NCBI GenBank assembly: GCA_902799385.1
Contig: CADCAK010000019.1
Span: 1-57,541 of the forward strand
From: an uncultured bacterium
GTDB taxonomy: Bacteria > Verrucomicrobiota > Kiritimatiellia > RFP12 > UBA1067
Direction: 5' to 3'
DNA length: 57,541 nucleotides
Of this stretch, positions 42,463 to 53,800 are shown piece by piece. Each line of letters begins with the position of its first letter. Position 1 is the stretch's first letter. The notes under the pieces are model-generated. The model saw only the letters and a program-made list of their open reading frames with translations. It was not told the origin of the DNA and made no database searches. The position numbers and the translations under genes were made by a program.

Positions 42463-42499
42463 AAAAGCGCGGCGTGATTGCCAATGGCAAATCGCCCGG

Positions 42500-43480
42500 C
42501 TACGCCATGAGAAACTTCGTCTCGCCCGGGACGAACTGGCGGCCACGGCAAAACGCGCCGCCGTCCATGCACGAAGAGCCCTCGGGCTTTACGTCAAGAA
42601 GTTGCAGCGCCGTGTCGTGGCAGCGGACCACCGGCCCGGCCTTGTCGATCTTGATAACTGTGCCGGGGGATGCGTCCCTCCACTGCGGATCGAGCTTCGC
42701 GACGCGGGCGCGCAAGACGACGACGCGCCCCGTGGTGCCGCGCTTGCGCATTCCCTCGGGAAGGAAAGTATAGCAGCAGGGCCAGGGGTTGTAGGCGCGT
42801 ATCCTGCGCTCGATCTCGATTACCGGCTGGTCCCAGTCGATGAGCCCGTCGGTCTTCTTGAGCTTCCTCGCGTACGTGGCGGAGTTCTCGTCCTGCGCGA
42901 CTTCGGGGGGAAGCGCATTCGCGCCGAGAAGGCGAAGCGCCTTGGCGAGCGCAACGCCGCCGGCGATCGCGAGGTCGTCCATGAGCTGGCCGCCAGTCGT
43001 GTCGGGGTATATCGGCTCGAAGCTCTGTAGCATAATCGGGCCGTCGTCAAGCCCGACGCCCATCTTCATCACGGTGACTCCCGTCATCCTCTCGCCCGCC
43101 TCAAGGGCGGCGACGACCGGAGCCGCGCCACGGTACTTCGGGAGAAGGGAGAAATGGCAGTTGATGCAGCCGAAGAGCGGCAGGTCGAGGAGCGGCTTCT
43201 TTAGTATCTGCCCGAACGCGACGACAACGACGGCGTCGGGCTTCCACGCGCGGATTCTCTCCATCGGCTCAGGGTCGTTCACGCGCTCGGGCTTTATGAT
43301 GTCGCGAAGCCCCATATCGGCGGCGTACTTCGCGAGGGCGCACGGCGACATCACCTTGCCGCGACCGGTCGGCCTGTCAGGCTGGGTGACGACCCCGACG
43401 ACTTCGAGTTCCCGTTCGCGCAGAAGCGCGTGGAGACATTCGGCCGACGCCGAGGACGAACCCATGAAGACTATGCGCAC
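42500..43480 (-). CDS. fmt: Methionyl-tRNA formyltransferase
   Basis: A 326-residue enzyme formylating initiator Met-tRNA. N-terminal domain: IVFMGSSSASAE, VTQPDRPTGRG, the catalytic Asn-His block INCHFSLLPKYRGAAPV and GVTVMKMGVGLDDGP with the catalytic Asp. The C-terminal OB domain starts near RVVVLRA. The start codon is GTG at 43480 (VRIVFMGS), 4 nt after the infB stop; no ATG fits the family N-terminus. The open frame continues upstream, but that part overlaps infB. It completes the nusA-infB-fmt operon. Confidence 0.94.
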   Translation of the reverse strand: MRIVFMGSSSASAECLHALLRERELEVVGVVTQPDRPTGRGKVMSPCALAKYAADMGLRDIIKPERVNDPEPMERIRAWKPDAVVVVAFGQILKKPLLDLPLFGCINCHFSLLPKYRGAAPVVAALEAGERMTGVTVMKMGVGLDDGPIMLQSFEPIYPDTTGGQLMDDLAIAGGVALAKALRLLGANALPPEVAQDENSATYARKLKKTDGLIDWDQPVIEIERRIRAYNPWPCCYTFLPEGMRKRGTTGRVVVLRARVAKLDPQWRDASPGTVIKIDKAGPVVRCHDTALQLLDVKPEGSSCMDGGAFCRGRQFVPGETKFLMA

Positions 43481-43484
43481 GAAA

Positions 43485-45962
43485 CTACAGGCTCCTTGGC
43501 AGCTCCTCGAGCGTGTAGCACTCGATGACGTCGCCGACCTGGAACTCCTCGTAGCCCGCGAAGCACACGCCGCACTCCTGCTGGCCGGTGACCTGGGCGA
43601 CCTCGTCCTTGAAGTGGCGAAGGGTCTGAACCTTGCCGTCCCATATCTGCTGCTTGCCGCGTAGAATGCGGTACTTCTCCTTGGCGACGAGCGAACCGTC
43701 GAGCATCTGGGAGCCGGCGATCTTGCCGAGCTTGCCGATGTCGTATATCGCCTTGATCTCTGCATGGCCCTTGACGACTTCCCTGTACTCAGGCGGCAGG
43801 AGATCGAGCATCGAGTTCTTGACGTGGTCGATGAGCTCGTAGATGATGCGGAAGGAGTTGATCCTAACGCCGTCGTGACGGGCCTGCTGCTGCACGCCGG
43901 AGTCGTTGCCGATGTCGAAGCCGACGATGATCGCCTTGCCTGCGGCGGCGGACTTGACGTCAGTGAGCGACACATTGCCGGTGCCGGTGCCGATGACGTT
44001 TAGGCCGACCTTCTCGGACTTGATCTCCTGAAGCGCCGAGACGACGGCCTCGAGCGTGCCCTGGTTCTCGGACTTGACGATGACATTGAGCTCGCGCCTG
44101 CCCTCGGCGGCCATGCGGCTCATGAGCGCATCGAGAGTCGTCGCCTTAGAGGACGAGAGCTCCTGTTCCTTGCGCTCCTGAGCGGTCTGCTCGGCGAGCG
44201 TGCGCGCACGCTTCTCGTCGAGCATCACGCGGAACTCCGCGCCCGCCTCGGGCACGCCGGAAAGCCCGGTGCACTTGACTGGCATCGCGGGCGGCGCCTC
44301 CTTGATGCGGCGACCGTGGTCGTCGATGAGGGCGCGGACCTTGCCGAAATGCTCGCCGATGAGGATCGCGTCGCCGACCTTGAGCGTGCCGCCCGAGACG
44401 AGGAGCGTCGCGCATGGGCCGAGGCCCTGCTGGAGCTCTGCCTCGATTACGTAGCCGTTGGCGCGGCGGTTTGGGTTGGCCTGGAGCTCAAGCACCTCGG
44501 CCTGGACGAGGATGTTCTCAAGAAGCGAATCGACGCCTTCACCGGTCACGCCCGACACGGGGCAGCAGATGACATCGCCGCCCCAGTCCTCGGGAGTAAG
44601 GCCGCGCTTCTGGAGCTGCTGCTTGACGCGGTCAACGTTGGCCGTCGGCTTGTCGCACTTCGTGACGGCGACCATGATCTGTACGCCGGTCTGGCGCGCG
44701 ACCTTGATGCACTCCTCGGTCTGCGGCATGATGCCGTCGTCTGCAGCGACGATGAGAACGGCGATGTCGGTAAGCTGGGCGCCGCGTGCGCGCATCGCGC
44801 TGAAGGCGGCGTGGCCGGGGGTGTCGAGGAAGGTAATCTTCTTGCCGGCAATCTCGACCTGGTAGGCGCTGATCTGCTGGGTTATGCCGCCCGCCTCGCC
44901 TGCCGCGACATGCTCCTTGCGGATCCAGTCCATGAGCGTCGTCTTGCCGTGGTCAACGTGCCCGAGGAACGTGACGACGGGGGCGCGGGGCTTCAGGGTC
45001 TCGGGCGGATCCTCCGGTATGAGGTCGTCCGCATCGATCGCCTTGAGTACCGGCTTCGCGGCCGCCTTGTCGCGTGCATGCTCCACGGTGACCTTGAAGC
45101 CGTATTTCTCGGCGACCTTCGTGGCGATGTCAGGCTCGACGCGCTGGTTGATGGACGCGAGTATCTTGAGGCCCATCAGATCCGCGATAAGGCGGTTGGG
45201 CTTGATGTTGAGCTTCGCGGCGAGGTCCTTGACGACGACGGCGCCGCGTATCGAAATCTCCTTTGAGGCCTCGTCAACCGAGATGCGGCTACCCTGCTGC
45301 GGGACGACCTGCGCTACGCGCGGCACGCCGCCGCGCTGCTTCTCAAACGCCTTCTGCGCGTCGCGGCCCTTCTTGCCCTTGCGGCCGCGCTCGTCCTCGT
45401 AGTCGTCAACCTTGGCCGGCGCCTTCGGGGGCTTTGGCTTTGCGGGAGCCGCGACGGAAATCGATATCGGGTGCGCGGGCGCTGAATGCTGAAGCGGCCT
45501 GAAGCCCGACGCGGCTGTAAGCCCGGTCTTTGCCGCGCTCACGGGGACGACCGGCGACTTCGCCTTCACGCCCGGCGCCATGCGCAGGGGCTGCCTTGCC
45601 GGCGCTGCCGGTTCGGCAGGCGCGTTCTTTGCGGGGGCCGCTACCGGCGCGGGCTCGACGGTGGCCGCAGGAAGCGGCTTGCCCTCTGCGGCGGCCTTGG
45701 CTATTGCGAGATGCCTTTCGAGCTTCGCCCTCTGCTCGGCGAAGAACTTGGCATTCAGCTCGGCCGCGAGGTTGCGCTTCTCGGCGCGTTTCGCGATGCG
45801 GCCCGAAGCGCCGCCATTGGCGACAGCCGCCTTGAGCGCGGCGGCTTCGTCGTCGTCAACGGAGCTTATGGCGCTCGTGGCCTCCATGCCGGCGGCCTCG
45901 GCCGCCTTGAGAACCTCGACGCTCGTCACGCCCGATTCTCTCGCTATCTCGTAGATTCTCAT
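43485..45962 (-). CDS. infB: Translation initiation factor IF-2
   Basis: An 825-residue GTPase that places initiator tRNA on the 30S subunit. The N-terminus has the IF2-N helical module ([18 protein letters not shown]), then a long Ala/Pro/Lys-rich linker with a charged stretch ([14 protein letters not shown]). The G domain shows GHVDHGKT (G1), a GITQQ switch, DTPGHAAF (G3) and TKCDK (G4, where NKxD is more usual). Domains II-IV follow. The start at 45962 overlaps the nusA stop by 4 bp (ATGA). Confidence 0.95.
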   Translation of the reverse strand: MRIYEIARESGVTSVEVLKAAEAAGMEATSAISSVDDDEAAALKAAVANGGASGRIAKRAEKRNLAAELNAKFFAEQRAKLERHLAIAKAAAEGKPLPAATVEPAPVAAPAKNAPAEPAAPARQPLRMAPGVKAKSPVVPVSAAKTGLTAASGFRPLQHSAPAHPISISVAAPAKPKPPKAPAKVDDYEDERGRKGKKGRDAQKAFEKQRGGVPRVAQVVPQQGSRISVDEASKEISIRGAVVVKDLAAKLNIKPNRLIADLMGLKILASINQRVEPDIATKVAEKYGFKVTVEHARDKAAAKPVLKAIDADDLIPEDPPETLKPRAPVVTFLGHVDHGKTTLMDWIRKEHVAAGEAGGITQQISAYQVEIAGKKITFLDTPGHAAFSAMRARGAQLTDIAVLIVAADDGIMPQTEECIKVARQTGVQIMVAVTKCDKPTANVDRVKQQLQKRGLTPEDWGGDVICCPVSGVTGEGVDSLLENILVQAEVLELQANPNRRANGYVIEAELQQGLGPCATLLVSGGTLKVGDAILIGEHFGKVRALIDDHGRRIKEAPPAMPVKCTGLSGVPEAGAEFRVMLDEKRARTLAEQTAQERKEQELSSSKATTLDALMSRMAAEGRRELNVIVKSENQGTLEAVVSALQEIKSEKVGLNVIGTGTGNVSLTDVKSAAAGKAIIVGFDIGNDSGVQQQARHDGVRINSFRIIYELIDHVKNSMLDLLPPEYREVVKGHAEIKAIYDIGKLGKIAGSQMLDGSLVAKEKYRILRGKQQIWDGKVQTLRHFKDEVAQVTGQQECGVCFAGYEEFQVGDVIECYTLEELPRSL

Positions 45963-47254
45963 GCGTCAAGCGCCTCCTCACCGTCGTCCTCGCCAGCCAT
46001 GAGCTTGGCGACGGCCTGCGCCGCCGCGTATATGCCCTTGGCCGCGACTTCATCGAGCCCTGTCGCGGCGATGAAGCTCGCTTCGTCCTCACCGACGATT
46101 CCCTCGACCGAGAGGAAGCCCGCGTCCGCCATCTGGGTGGCGACCGCAGTCGACACCGAGAACGTCTCGGCGAGGTCCTTGATGGCTGCGGCCTTCTGGT
46201 CCTCGAAGGACGCGGTGGCCATCGACTTCTTTATCTCGACGTGCCAGCCGGTGAGCTTCGTCGTCAGGCGCACGTTCTGGCCGCGCTTGCCGATTGCAAG
46301 CGAATACTGGTCGGCCGCTGCCACGATGTGGACGGTATTCGGGAGAGTGGGGTCAACCTCGATGGACTCGAGCTTCGCGGGCGCGAGCGCCTGGGCCACG
46401 TACTGGCGGATGTCGTCGTTCCAACGGACGATATCGATCTTCTCGCCGGAAAGCTCGTTGACGATCGTCCTGACGCGGCTGCCGCGCTGGCCGACGCACG
46501 CGCCGACGGGATCGACGTTCTCGTTGGACGTCCTGACCGCGAGCTTAGCGCGGTAGCCGGGATCGCGGCTTACGCCCATGATCTCGACGACGCCGTCGGC
46601 GATTTCGCTCACTTCAAGGCGGAAGAGCGCCTCGACGAACTTGCCGCTCGCACGGGAGAGGATGACGCTCGGCCCCTTGGCCTCGGGATCGACGCGGAGG
46701 ATAATCGCGCGGATCGGGTCGCCGACCTGGAAATCCTCGGTGGGGATGCGCTCCTTGCCGGGAAGGATCATCTCGGTCTTGCCGACGCTGACATAGATGT
46801 CGCGGTGCAAGACGGCGGAAACGGTGCCGGAGACTATGTCGCCGACGCGGTCCCTATACTCGGAGAACGTATTGGTGCGCTCGGCTTCGCGAATCTTCTG
46901 CATGATCATCTGCCGCGAAGTCTGCGCCGCGATGCGCCCAAGGCGCGAAGCGGGCATCTCAATTTCGATTGTCTGGCCCTCGGCGACAGGCTTGCCGTGA
47001 TTGGCGCGGACGGCTCTCGCAATGGAAATGAAGCCGGGGCCCGTATCTTCATCGGAAGCGACTAATGTGTCATAGACATGCAAGGAGAGGTCTTTTCTGT
47101 CGATTACAACGCGGAGGTCATTGGTGACGTCGCGGTTTTTGCGCGCCGCTTGGCTAATCGCCTGTTCAATCGCCGTGAGGACGATTTCCCGGCTGACGCC
47201 GCGCTCGCTCTCGATGTGCTGGACAACCGCCAGCAGCTGACTGTTCATCGCCAT
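45959..47254 (-). CDS. nusA: Transcription factor NusA
   Basis: A 431-residue elongation/termination factor. The N-terminal RNA-polymerase-binding domain (LLAVVQHIESERGVSREIVLTAIEQAI) is followed by S1 (VGDIVSGTVSAVLHRDIYVSVG), KH1 (VGACVGQRGSRVRTIVNEL) and KH2 (YSLAIGKRGQNVRL). A short acidic C-terminal helix-hairpin domain ends in [11 protein letters not shown], without the second AR repeat of E. coli. I chose ATG at 47254: AAGGAG lies 7 nt upstream; GTG at 47260 and ATG at 47248 are alternatives. The usual rimP is absent. It leads the nusA-infB-fmt operon. Confidence 0.95.
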   Translation of the reverse strand: MAMNSQLLAVVQHIESERGVSREIVLTAIEQAISQAARKNRDVTNDLRVVIDRKDLSLHVYDTLVASDEDTGPGFISIARAVRANHGKPVAEGQTIEIEMPASRLGRIAAQTSRQMIMQKIREAERTNTFSEYRDRVGDIVSGTVSAVLHRDIYVSVGKTEMILPGKERIPTEDFQVGDPIRAIILRVDPEAKGPSVILSRASGKFVEALFRLEVSEIADGVVEIMGVSRDPGYRAKLAVRTSNENVDPVGACVGQRGSRVRTIVNELSGEKIDIVRWNDDIRQYVAQALAPAKLESIEVDPTLPNTVHIVAAADQYSLAIGKRGQNVRLTTKLTGWHVEIKKSMATASFEDQKAAAIKDLAETFSVSTAVATQMADAGFLSVEGIVGEDEASFIAATGLDEVAAKGIYAAAQAVAKLMAGEDDGEEALDA

Positions 47255-47284
47255 TTCCACTCTCCTTTTTTGTCAAAAATCAAA

Positions 47285-47330
47285 ACACACCTCACGGTAC
47301 GGCCCATCCGAGCCGCCGAAAGATGTGTGT
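47285..47330 (-). promoter_or_regulatory. Inverted repeat in the nusA leader
   Basis: Outer arms acacac/gtgtgt, extended after one mismatch by tc/ga, enclose an inner cgg...ccg stem. On the minus strand a TTTTGATTTTT stretch follows, so it resembles an attenuator. The first arm touches the -10 box (47331-47336), so a transcript starting 7 nt downstream would lack part of that arm. It may instead be an operator, or act only on read-through transcripts. Confidence 0.4.
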
Positions 47331-47339
47331 AGTATACCA
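47331..47339 (-). promoter_or_regulatory. Extended -10 promoter of nusA-infB-fmt
   Basis: TGGTATACT about 76 nt upstream of the nusA start, the same variant as at the tRNA operon. Confidence 0.7.
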
Positions 47340-47409
47340 AATAACCCCTTCCGAGGTCAACCCCGGCAGAAGAATATTTTTGCCGTCAAGCCCTGGCTAT
47401 CTAGACAAC

Positions 47410-47458
47410 GGCCGCCCGCCAGACGGCGAGCGGCCATGGTTCGGCGCACTTTGCGCCG
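47410..47458 (-). terminator. Double hairpin after the 1058-residue secreted protein gene
   Basis: Two adjacent stems, ggccgc/gcggcc (47410-47435) and cggcgca/tgcgccg (47442-47458), start 18 bp beyond the stop codon at 47476 on the minus strand. Both are strong, and a weak U-tract appears farther on. Confidence 0.65.
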
Positions 47459-47475
47459 CTATAGCAGGTTGACGA

Positions 47476-50400
47476 TTACTGCGCGATGTCCACGAACACC
47501 TTGAAGAAGCCCTTCTCGGCAGACGGCTTGGTAACCGTGAGAATGGCGGCATCATTCGAGCCAGTGTACTGCACCAGGGTATTGGGCCTATTGAAGGTGA
47601 GGCCGGTGCTGGCCGCAACGCCATAGTAGAGACCGGGAACGAGGTCAACATTGAGCGTGACGGTGGTCGCGCCGACATCGACGGCCTTCTTGTTCGTGGC
47701 TTCCACGACTTCGGGGGCGTTCAGCGTCGCCGTCGTGCCGTCGATGGTGAAGCCCGTCGTGACGTCATATGCACCGAGCATGATGGTCGTCGTGCTTGCG
47801 GGGACGGTAATCGCGCCGTCGACAAGCTGGGTCTCGCCGGTGATCTCGTAGGTGGTAATCTCCGACGCAGAGGCGGTGATAATCACATTTGCAGTGCCAA
47901 CGACTATCGTGTACTTGCCTTCGACAGGTGCAAGCGTATCGCCATTGACAACAACGACAGGGTTTTCGTAGCCCTCGGCAGGCGTAGCGGTGAAAACGAT
48001 CTCATCGCCCTCGTAAACCTGCTTCGTGACGAGCGGATCACCACTGCCGTAGTAAGCGAGTGCAACATTGGAGGCACCGACCTGAAGTGCCAGGAACAGA
48101 TACTGGTAGTAGGTAGTGGTCCCATCGCCATTGTCGATCGAGCCGGTCTGGTAACCAGTGTACGGCCTCACATTGAGCGAAATGCGGGTGGGGAACGTAA
48201 TCTCGGCATCTTTCGAACCGAACACGAACCTGTTGCCAACCGATGCAATGGTCGCATCAAGCGTCAGTTGGACGGAGCCAGTGAGATTGATGTCTGAACC
48301 AGTTACGGCTGTACCCTCAGCATCGCCTGCGAGAGTGAATGACTTGGACAGCGTAATTGCGCTGTCGAGCGCGACAGCCGTGCCGACAAGCGTCAGGGTT
48401 TCGTCTTCTGCCACATTCGCAAACGCAGTTGCGAGATCGTAGTAGGGCGTGACGGTCTGACCATCAGCACTGGTAACCTGCGCAACGGGCTTCATCACGT
48501 AGATGCCGTCGGACTTCACCTCAAGCTTGATCGTATCGTCAACGACACCATTGACCGAGACCCTCGTAGACGCAAAGTTGTAAAGGATCGCTGACGATGG
48601 ACTAATTGAAAACAGCTTGTCGCCAGCAGATGGCGTTTCAGCAAGATTTATAATCCCAATAGAAGTACCTCCTGTCGCTTCACCAACAATTGTGCCGGTA
48701 AAACCATCAAGTACATTGATATCAATGGGATATATCCCACCTTGCGTAAACGTTCCAGACCCCGTCAGTTTCGTGAAGGTCGTCGTCTTGCCTGAATAGC
48801 CATTGTCAAGCTTCATTGTACCGCTTACCTTGACCGTAGGAACAACTGTCACATTCGCATTCACGGCGCTGACAAAGCCGCCCTCAAGCTTGGTGACTTC
48901 GACGACAGAATTTGCATTGCCGTAAGCGTTAACGTCAAATTGTGTACCATTTGCGCCCGACCAGTCGGCGAGAACGGTGCCCTTCCAATTGCTCTGCTGC
49001 GTATAGGCCATGTTCGCGCTATCCGGCTTCGCCGTATATTTGGTGGTCATCGTCACGTCGCTCGCCGTGGTGAATGCGAGGGTGCCGTCGCTGACGGTGA
49101 GAGTGTTCAAAGTCGGGACACCGGAGAAAGTGAGCGTCCCAGCCCCTGCCTTGGAGACAGTTCCGTCGCCGTAAATGGTGCTGGAGAGGGCAAGCGTTGC
49201 CGCGTTAGCGTTGATCAACGCGACATTCGCCCCATTGCGCAAGCGGATTGCCGCGCTAAGCGTCACCGAACCTTCGAGGTTGATCGCCCCGCCAGTAGAG
49301 TTCTCGATGAAGTCGAGGGCGCCATAGTTCGACTGCCCAGAGCCCTTCACGACTGCACCATCATAGAAGTAATAGCAGTTCCGCGCAACACCCCTTGTGG
49401 ACCAGCGCGTAGTTCCGAAATCGAGCGTTCCGTAGACCCTGACGGTTGTGACAGGGTTGGCGTCATAATTGAGCGCGTCGCTTGTGCGCAGATTGACCAG
49501 CGTCGCACCGGACTCAACCGTAATGTCGCCCGAGAGCCCGCACTCCTTCGCATTCAGCGACGTCGAGCCGGAAACGACATCGAGCAGACTGCCGCCGGAG
49601 AAGTCGTTTGCACTGGACGTGAGGCCGACAACTCCGCTCGTCTTGAGCGTCACGCCATTGGCAAGCGTAACCTTTGTCCCGATCGAAGCCGTGCCGGACA
49701 GCGTGTTCTCACCTGCCGCAAATGTCAGTGTGCCTGCACCGCTGACGGAAAGGTTTCCAACCGTCAAAGAAGCCGGTGCCGTTACCGTGGCTCCGCTTTC
49801 AATCGTCAACTGGACCGTAGCCCCCGACATGTCGGACTCCCAGGCCTTGTTCCAGACAATGTCGGCCCATGCGGTGTCGCTGCTGACCGTAGCCGTCCAC
49901 ACGGAACCAGCATCAGACGGGAAGACGTAGTTGGCCACGTCCGAATCGGAAATCTTACTGTCGAAGAACGCGACAGCCGTGACCTTCATTCCGGTCATGG
50001 AGTAGAACTTGTTGCTGGTACGCGTATCAGCCACCCCGCCTATTGCAACGCCGAGGGGATTATAACCAGAAGACTTCAGGTCTGCCGAAGCGCCGCGCTG
50101 TACGCCGTCCACGTAAAAAGCCGCGCCGGCAGCATACGAATAAGCCAACGCAACCGTGTGGCTGCCCGCAGAGAACGCATTATCCGTCCTGACGTTTCGA
50201 TTGTCGTTCCAAATCTCATTGTTCCAGATGAACGAACTCGTTCTAGTGCGGTTCCGCTCCTCTGCAACGCCGATGAAGGGAAATTCGGCCGTATACTCGT
50301 TGTTGTTAAAAGACCCCAGCTTCAGGAACGAAAGCATCGCGCGGTTCGCACCTTCGTCCGCCGGGATGTCCTCAACCTTGATTATCACCGTCGAGGCGCC

Positions 50401-50652
50401 CATGTTCGAGCTGTCGCTCTTTTTGAGGGTGATAGCCGCATCGGTGTTGTTCGGGGCTATCTGCAAATATGATCCGTCTACCGCGACAGTGTTTGCGAAA
50501 TCCCCGCCAATCTGGCCAAGCGTATAGCCATTTCGCGTCAACTCGGAGAAATTATAGTCTTCGGAAGCGCCGTCCCATACCGCGACGGGTGTTACCGCCA
50601 TTGCCGCGATTGGAAACGCAAGTGCGATGGCCAGGTTTAATAGTTTTCTCAT
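47476..50652 (-). CDS. Giant secreted LamG / beta-strand-repeat protein
   Basis: A 1058-residue exported protein. Signal peptide: LLNLAIALAFPIAAMA. A LamG/concanavalin-like domain occupies about 25-245 (AVWDGASEDYNF, HTVALAYSYAAGAAFYVDGVQRG). Autotransporter-associated beta-strand repeats follow (GNLSVSGAGTLTFAAGENT, KAGAGTLTFSGVPTL). The last ~250 residues form Ig-like domains (YEGDEIVFTATPAEGYENPV) ending in GFFKVFVDIAQ, much like the end of the CotH protein. No beta-barrel translocator or PEP-CTERM anchor is seen. It probably builds a surface or extracellular beta-helix, perhaps for adhesion or glycan binding. AAGGGG precedes the ATG. Promoter 50753-50761. Confidence 0.8.
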   Translation of the reverse strand: MRKLLNLAIALAFPIAAMAVTPVAVWDGASEDYNFSELTRNGYTLGQIGGDFANTVAVDGSYLQIAPNNTDAAITLKKSDSSNMGASTVIIKVEDIPADEGANRAMLSFLKLGSFNNNEYTAEFPFIGVAEERNRTRTSSFIWNNEIWNDNRNVRTDNAFSAGSHTVALAYSYAAGAAFYVDGVQRGASADLKSSGYNPLGVAIGGVADTRTSNKFYSMTGMKVTAVAFFDSKISDSDVANYVFPSDAGSVWTATVSSDTAWADIVWNKAWESDMSGATVQLTIESGATVTAPASLTVGNLSVSGAGTLTFAAGENTLSGTASIGTKVTLANGVTLKTSGVVGLTSSANDFSGGSLLDVVSGSTSLNAKECGLSGDITVESGATLVNLRTSDALNYDANPVTTVRVYGTLDFGTTRWSTRGVARNCYYFYDGAVVKGSGQSNYGALDFIENSTGGAINLEGSVTLSAAIRLRNGANVALINANAATLALSSTIYGDGTVSKAGAGTLTFSGVPTLNTLTVSDGTLAFTTASDVTMTTKYTAKPDSANMAYTQQSNWKGTVLADWSGANGTQFDVNAYGNANSVVEVTKLEGGFVSAVNANVTVVPTVKVSGTMKLDNGYSGKTTTFTKLTGSGTFTQGGIYPIDINVLDGFTGTIVGEATGGTSIGIINLAETPSAGDKLFSISPSSAILYNFASTRVSVNGVVDDTIKLEVKSDGIYVMKPVAQVTSADGQTVTPYYDLATAFANVAEDETLTLVGTAVALDSAITLSKSFTLAGDAEGTAVTGSDINLTGSVQLTLDATIASVGNRFVFGSKDAEITFPTRISLNVRPYTGYQTGSIDNGDGTTTYYQYLFLALQVGASNVALAYYGSGDPLVTKQVYEGDEIVFTATPAEGYENPVVVVNGDTLAPVEGKYTIVVGTANVIITASASEITTYEITGETQLVDGAITVPASTTTIMLGAYDVTTGFTIDGTTATLNAPEVVEATNKKAVDVGATTVTLNVDLVPGLYYGVAASTGLTFNRPNTLVQYTGSNDAAILTVTKPSAEKGFFKVFVDIAQ

Positions 50653-50661
50653 TGTTGCCCC

Positions 50662-50745
50662 TTCTTTTATTGGTGGCTACGGAAATTTGCCCACAGCTTC
50701 ACCTTGTTTCGCCTTGGGCACAAAGCACCCGCCTGGTGCCCATGA
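50662..50745 (-). promoter_or_regulatory. Structured leader of the 1058-residue protein gene
   Basis: The ~100-nt leader can fold two stems: GGGCAC/GTGCCC (with an alternative GCACC/GGGTGC pairing in the same sequence) and GGTG-GCT/AGC-CACC, the latter ending shortly before the SD. The competing pairings could allow switching. I do not match it to a known riboswitch class. Confidence 0.35.
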
Positions 50746-50752
50746 CGCGATT

Positions 50753-50761
50753 ATTATACCA
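50753..50761 (-). promoter_or_regulatory. Extended -10 promoter of the 1058-residue protein gene
   Basis: TGGTATAAT about 100 nt upstream of the start codon at 50652. Confidence 0.7.
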
Positions 50762-50812
50762 AATTTCTCCTCCCCGCTCAATGGGGACAATCGAAATTAT
50801 TAGCTCCGGCGC

Positions 50813-53800
50813 TTACTTGAGGAAAACGGTTGTGCCCATCCTCTTGACGTAGAGGACGATTTCGCCATCCTCGACCGCAACACGATCAACCCATGTCGGC
50901 GAATCAACGAACTCGACAGCCTTGCCGTAGAACGCACCTGTGGACGACGTATCTTTCTTGGACAACGTCAACACATGCTTTCCATCTTCACCGTAGGCAG
51001 GACGGCTACCACCCGTCATCGAAAGCACAACCTTGACAGTGCCGCCCGCCGTCACGGTATTGCCTTCGGGAATGGCCAGCACCGGATCCATGTCTTTCCT
51101 TGTGAAGTTGAATGCCAGCTTCGCGTTGCCGTTGAGCGTCAGGTTGCCGCCAAGCGCAACCGTGCCAGACTCCGCGACCTTCAGCGTCGCTTCGTCATTG
51201 AGCGTCACCGCGCCCTTCCCTGGCCAGGAATTCGGCATGACCTCAACCGTCGCGGAATCATTGACCGTCAACCCGCCGGAGAAGATTTTTTTGTCATCAG
51301 CTGCGTCATCATGCGTGTTTGCGAAGACGAACTTACCGATGCCCTTCACCGTCACGCCAAACTTCGCCGCTGATGCGGCATTCTCCGCGCCGATCTGCGC
51401 CTCGCTCGTGATTGTGCGACCGATCGTATTGTCGTAGTAGTCGGTCGTGTCAAACGTAACGGTTGACCATGTGCTTGAACTGTTGCGCTTGAAGAGCACA
51501 AAATTGGGTGTTGTCGTGTAGTCGCCGAGATTGTTATAATACATCGTCCAGTCTGCGTAAGAGCCGAACTCGTGAGAGCCAGAGTTCACGACACGGACAT
51601 AGCCGGCCCCGCGAATGATTCCACCAGGCCCCATAATCGTCTTTTTGCATGGAACGATGCAAGCGTTCTGGTTAACGCGAATCTTGTCTACAATGAACGT
51701 ACCGTTGCCGCTATTGCATGTGTAATGCGTCGGATTATCCCCTCCTGGCGCAGACACCAAGAATTCGCCATTGACCTTGAATTCACCATTGAAAGTGCCA
51801 AGAAGTTTCTTATCGGAATCCTTCGCGTTAATCTTCGCGGCTTTCACTTCGGCCCGCCCGCCAGCTTCCATGTGGAAGTCGCCGTTGTGTTTGTAGAACG
51901 TGGCGTTGGGAAGATTGTAAACGCCATCGCTCTTCACTGTCGTTCCGCCATGTTCAGTCCTTTCGCCGGAACCGGTGAAGTTGTAGGTGCCGTGGATGTC
52001 GGTGGCTCTCGCAAGCCAAGTGCCCGTCGCACCGCCAGTAAACTTGACCGCTCCCGTGTTTTGTACCACATCGACATTGTCGGCAAACTCGACGGCGCTC
52101 TCGAACTCGATTGTGTTCGAAGAGTTGTTCGTGATCTTCACCATGTTGGAGAGCTTCGCACCCGAAATCGTCACGGCAGCTGAATCCTTCGGGACAACTA
52201 TCGTCGTCGCCGCGAAACCGCTTCCCTCGGGATTTGTCAATGTAGCCGCCGATGCACTGCCGATAATGGCAATTCCCGACTCAGGAACGTTCCCCGAAAA
52301 CCAATTTGAACCTTCATTCAGGCTTCCAGTCGATCCGCCAATCCAAATGTGGTCGCTGGCATTGCTCGAATAAATGCACCAGATTTCCTTGTTGCCATTG
52401 TCAAGGTAGAAACGCATGTTTGCGTCCGAAGGTAGCGTTGCAGAGGACAGTACGTCGCTTGCGAACGCTCCGTCGCCGGATACTGCGACAACCTTGTAAA
52501 GCCCCGAGGCGAGACCATCGGGAATCGTAACCTTGAGATTCGCACCCGCGATGGCGGCTGGGACGACGAGCGTAGTACCGACCTCGACAGTCGTCGTACC
52601 AGAATAGGCGGGCGCGACAGAAAGCGTGACAGCGCCGCCACCCTTGTAAGTCATCCCGCCCGTGTCACCGGCGGCGCCGATTGCCGCTGGTATCGTGACG
52701 GCCTTGCCGTTCGCATTGATGATTCCGCCGTTCGCGCCGACGCGCACCGTAATCCCGTTCTTGATCAGACCTGTCGACTCCAGATCGCCAACCGCCTTCA
52801 ACTCGCCGCCGTTGAAAGTGAGCGTGGCGCTTCCAATCCCCAATGTCAAGCCTTTCGTTTCAAGTACGCCCGGCGTTCCGCCGGTGCTGCTAAGTTCAAT
52901 TACAGCCTCCGAACCCGCGCCGTTGCCAGCAATGAACGTGCCTACTGCCTTGAATGTTCCGCCGTTTATGTGCAGTTCGGCAGGATAGTCATTCTTGGAA
53001 AAAGCAACGTAGTTTGTACCGTTGCAGGTGAAGGTACCGCCATTCATGTTGAACACGCCCTTTACAACATTAAAGTTGCAACCGATATACAGGTTGTTGG
53101 CCACGGTCATGGTTCCGCCGTTCATCGTAAACTCGCCTGACGAACCGGCCTGTGAACTCACTCTGAACTGCTCACCGACCGTCATTGTGCCGTCGTTGTG
53201 ATAGAACTTGCCGACATCGCCGTCGTTCCATCCGATCGTTAACCTATTTCCAACATTCAACTCACCGTCTTCCTTGTGCAACTCAACCGTTACGCCTCCG
53301 CCAACGGATCCATTGCTGTCATGACCAAGGCTCATATTCCAAATACTGCCCGTCAAAGTGGCACCGTTCTCAAATTTCAGGACAGCAGTCTTCCCTGCCT
53401 CTGTGCCGAGCAAGACACTACCCCACGGAATAGTCGTACCCTCGCCGGACATGACAAGCGTACCTTCCGCGATGTCCGTCTGCTCTGTGCGGCTCTGCGA
53501 GAGCGTCAGCGTTCCCGCACCTGTCTTTTCGAGCGAACCCGCAGTGGGCGCGGAAATCGCAACCGAAACACCTGAGCCAACTGAGACCGATGGGACGGTG
53601 AGCGTGTTGGAACCGGAAATCTCGGCGTTTGCCGTGAAACGCGCTTCGGCAACGGCGACGTTCGCCGCAAGGGTAACCGCTGCGTTCGCCGTGGCAAAGA
53701 TTGCGTTGTTGCCGTTGGCCCATGTCGCATCAGCCCCGTCCTTCGTCCAGGCATCCACGTCGCCCCAGTTCGTCTGCGTTCCGTTCCAGGTGTAGTCCTC

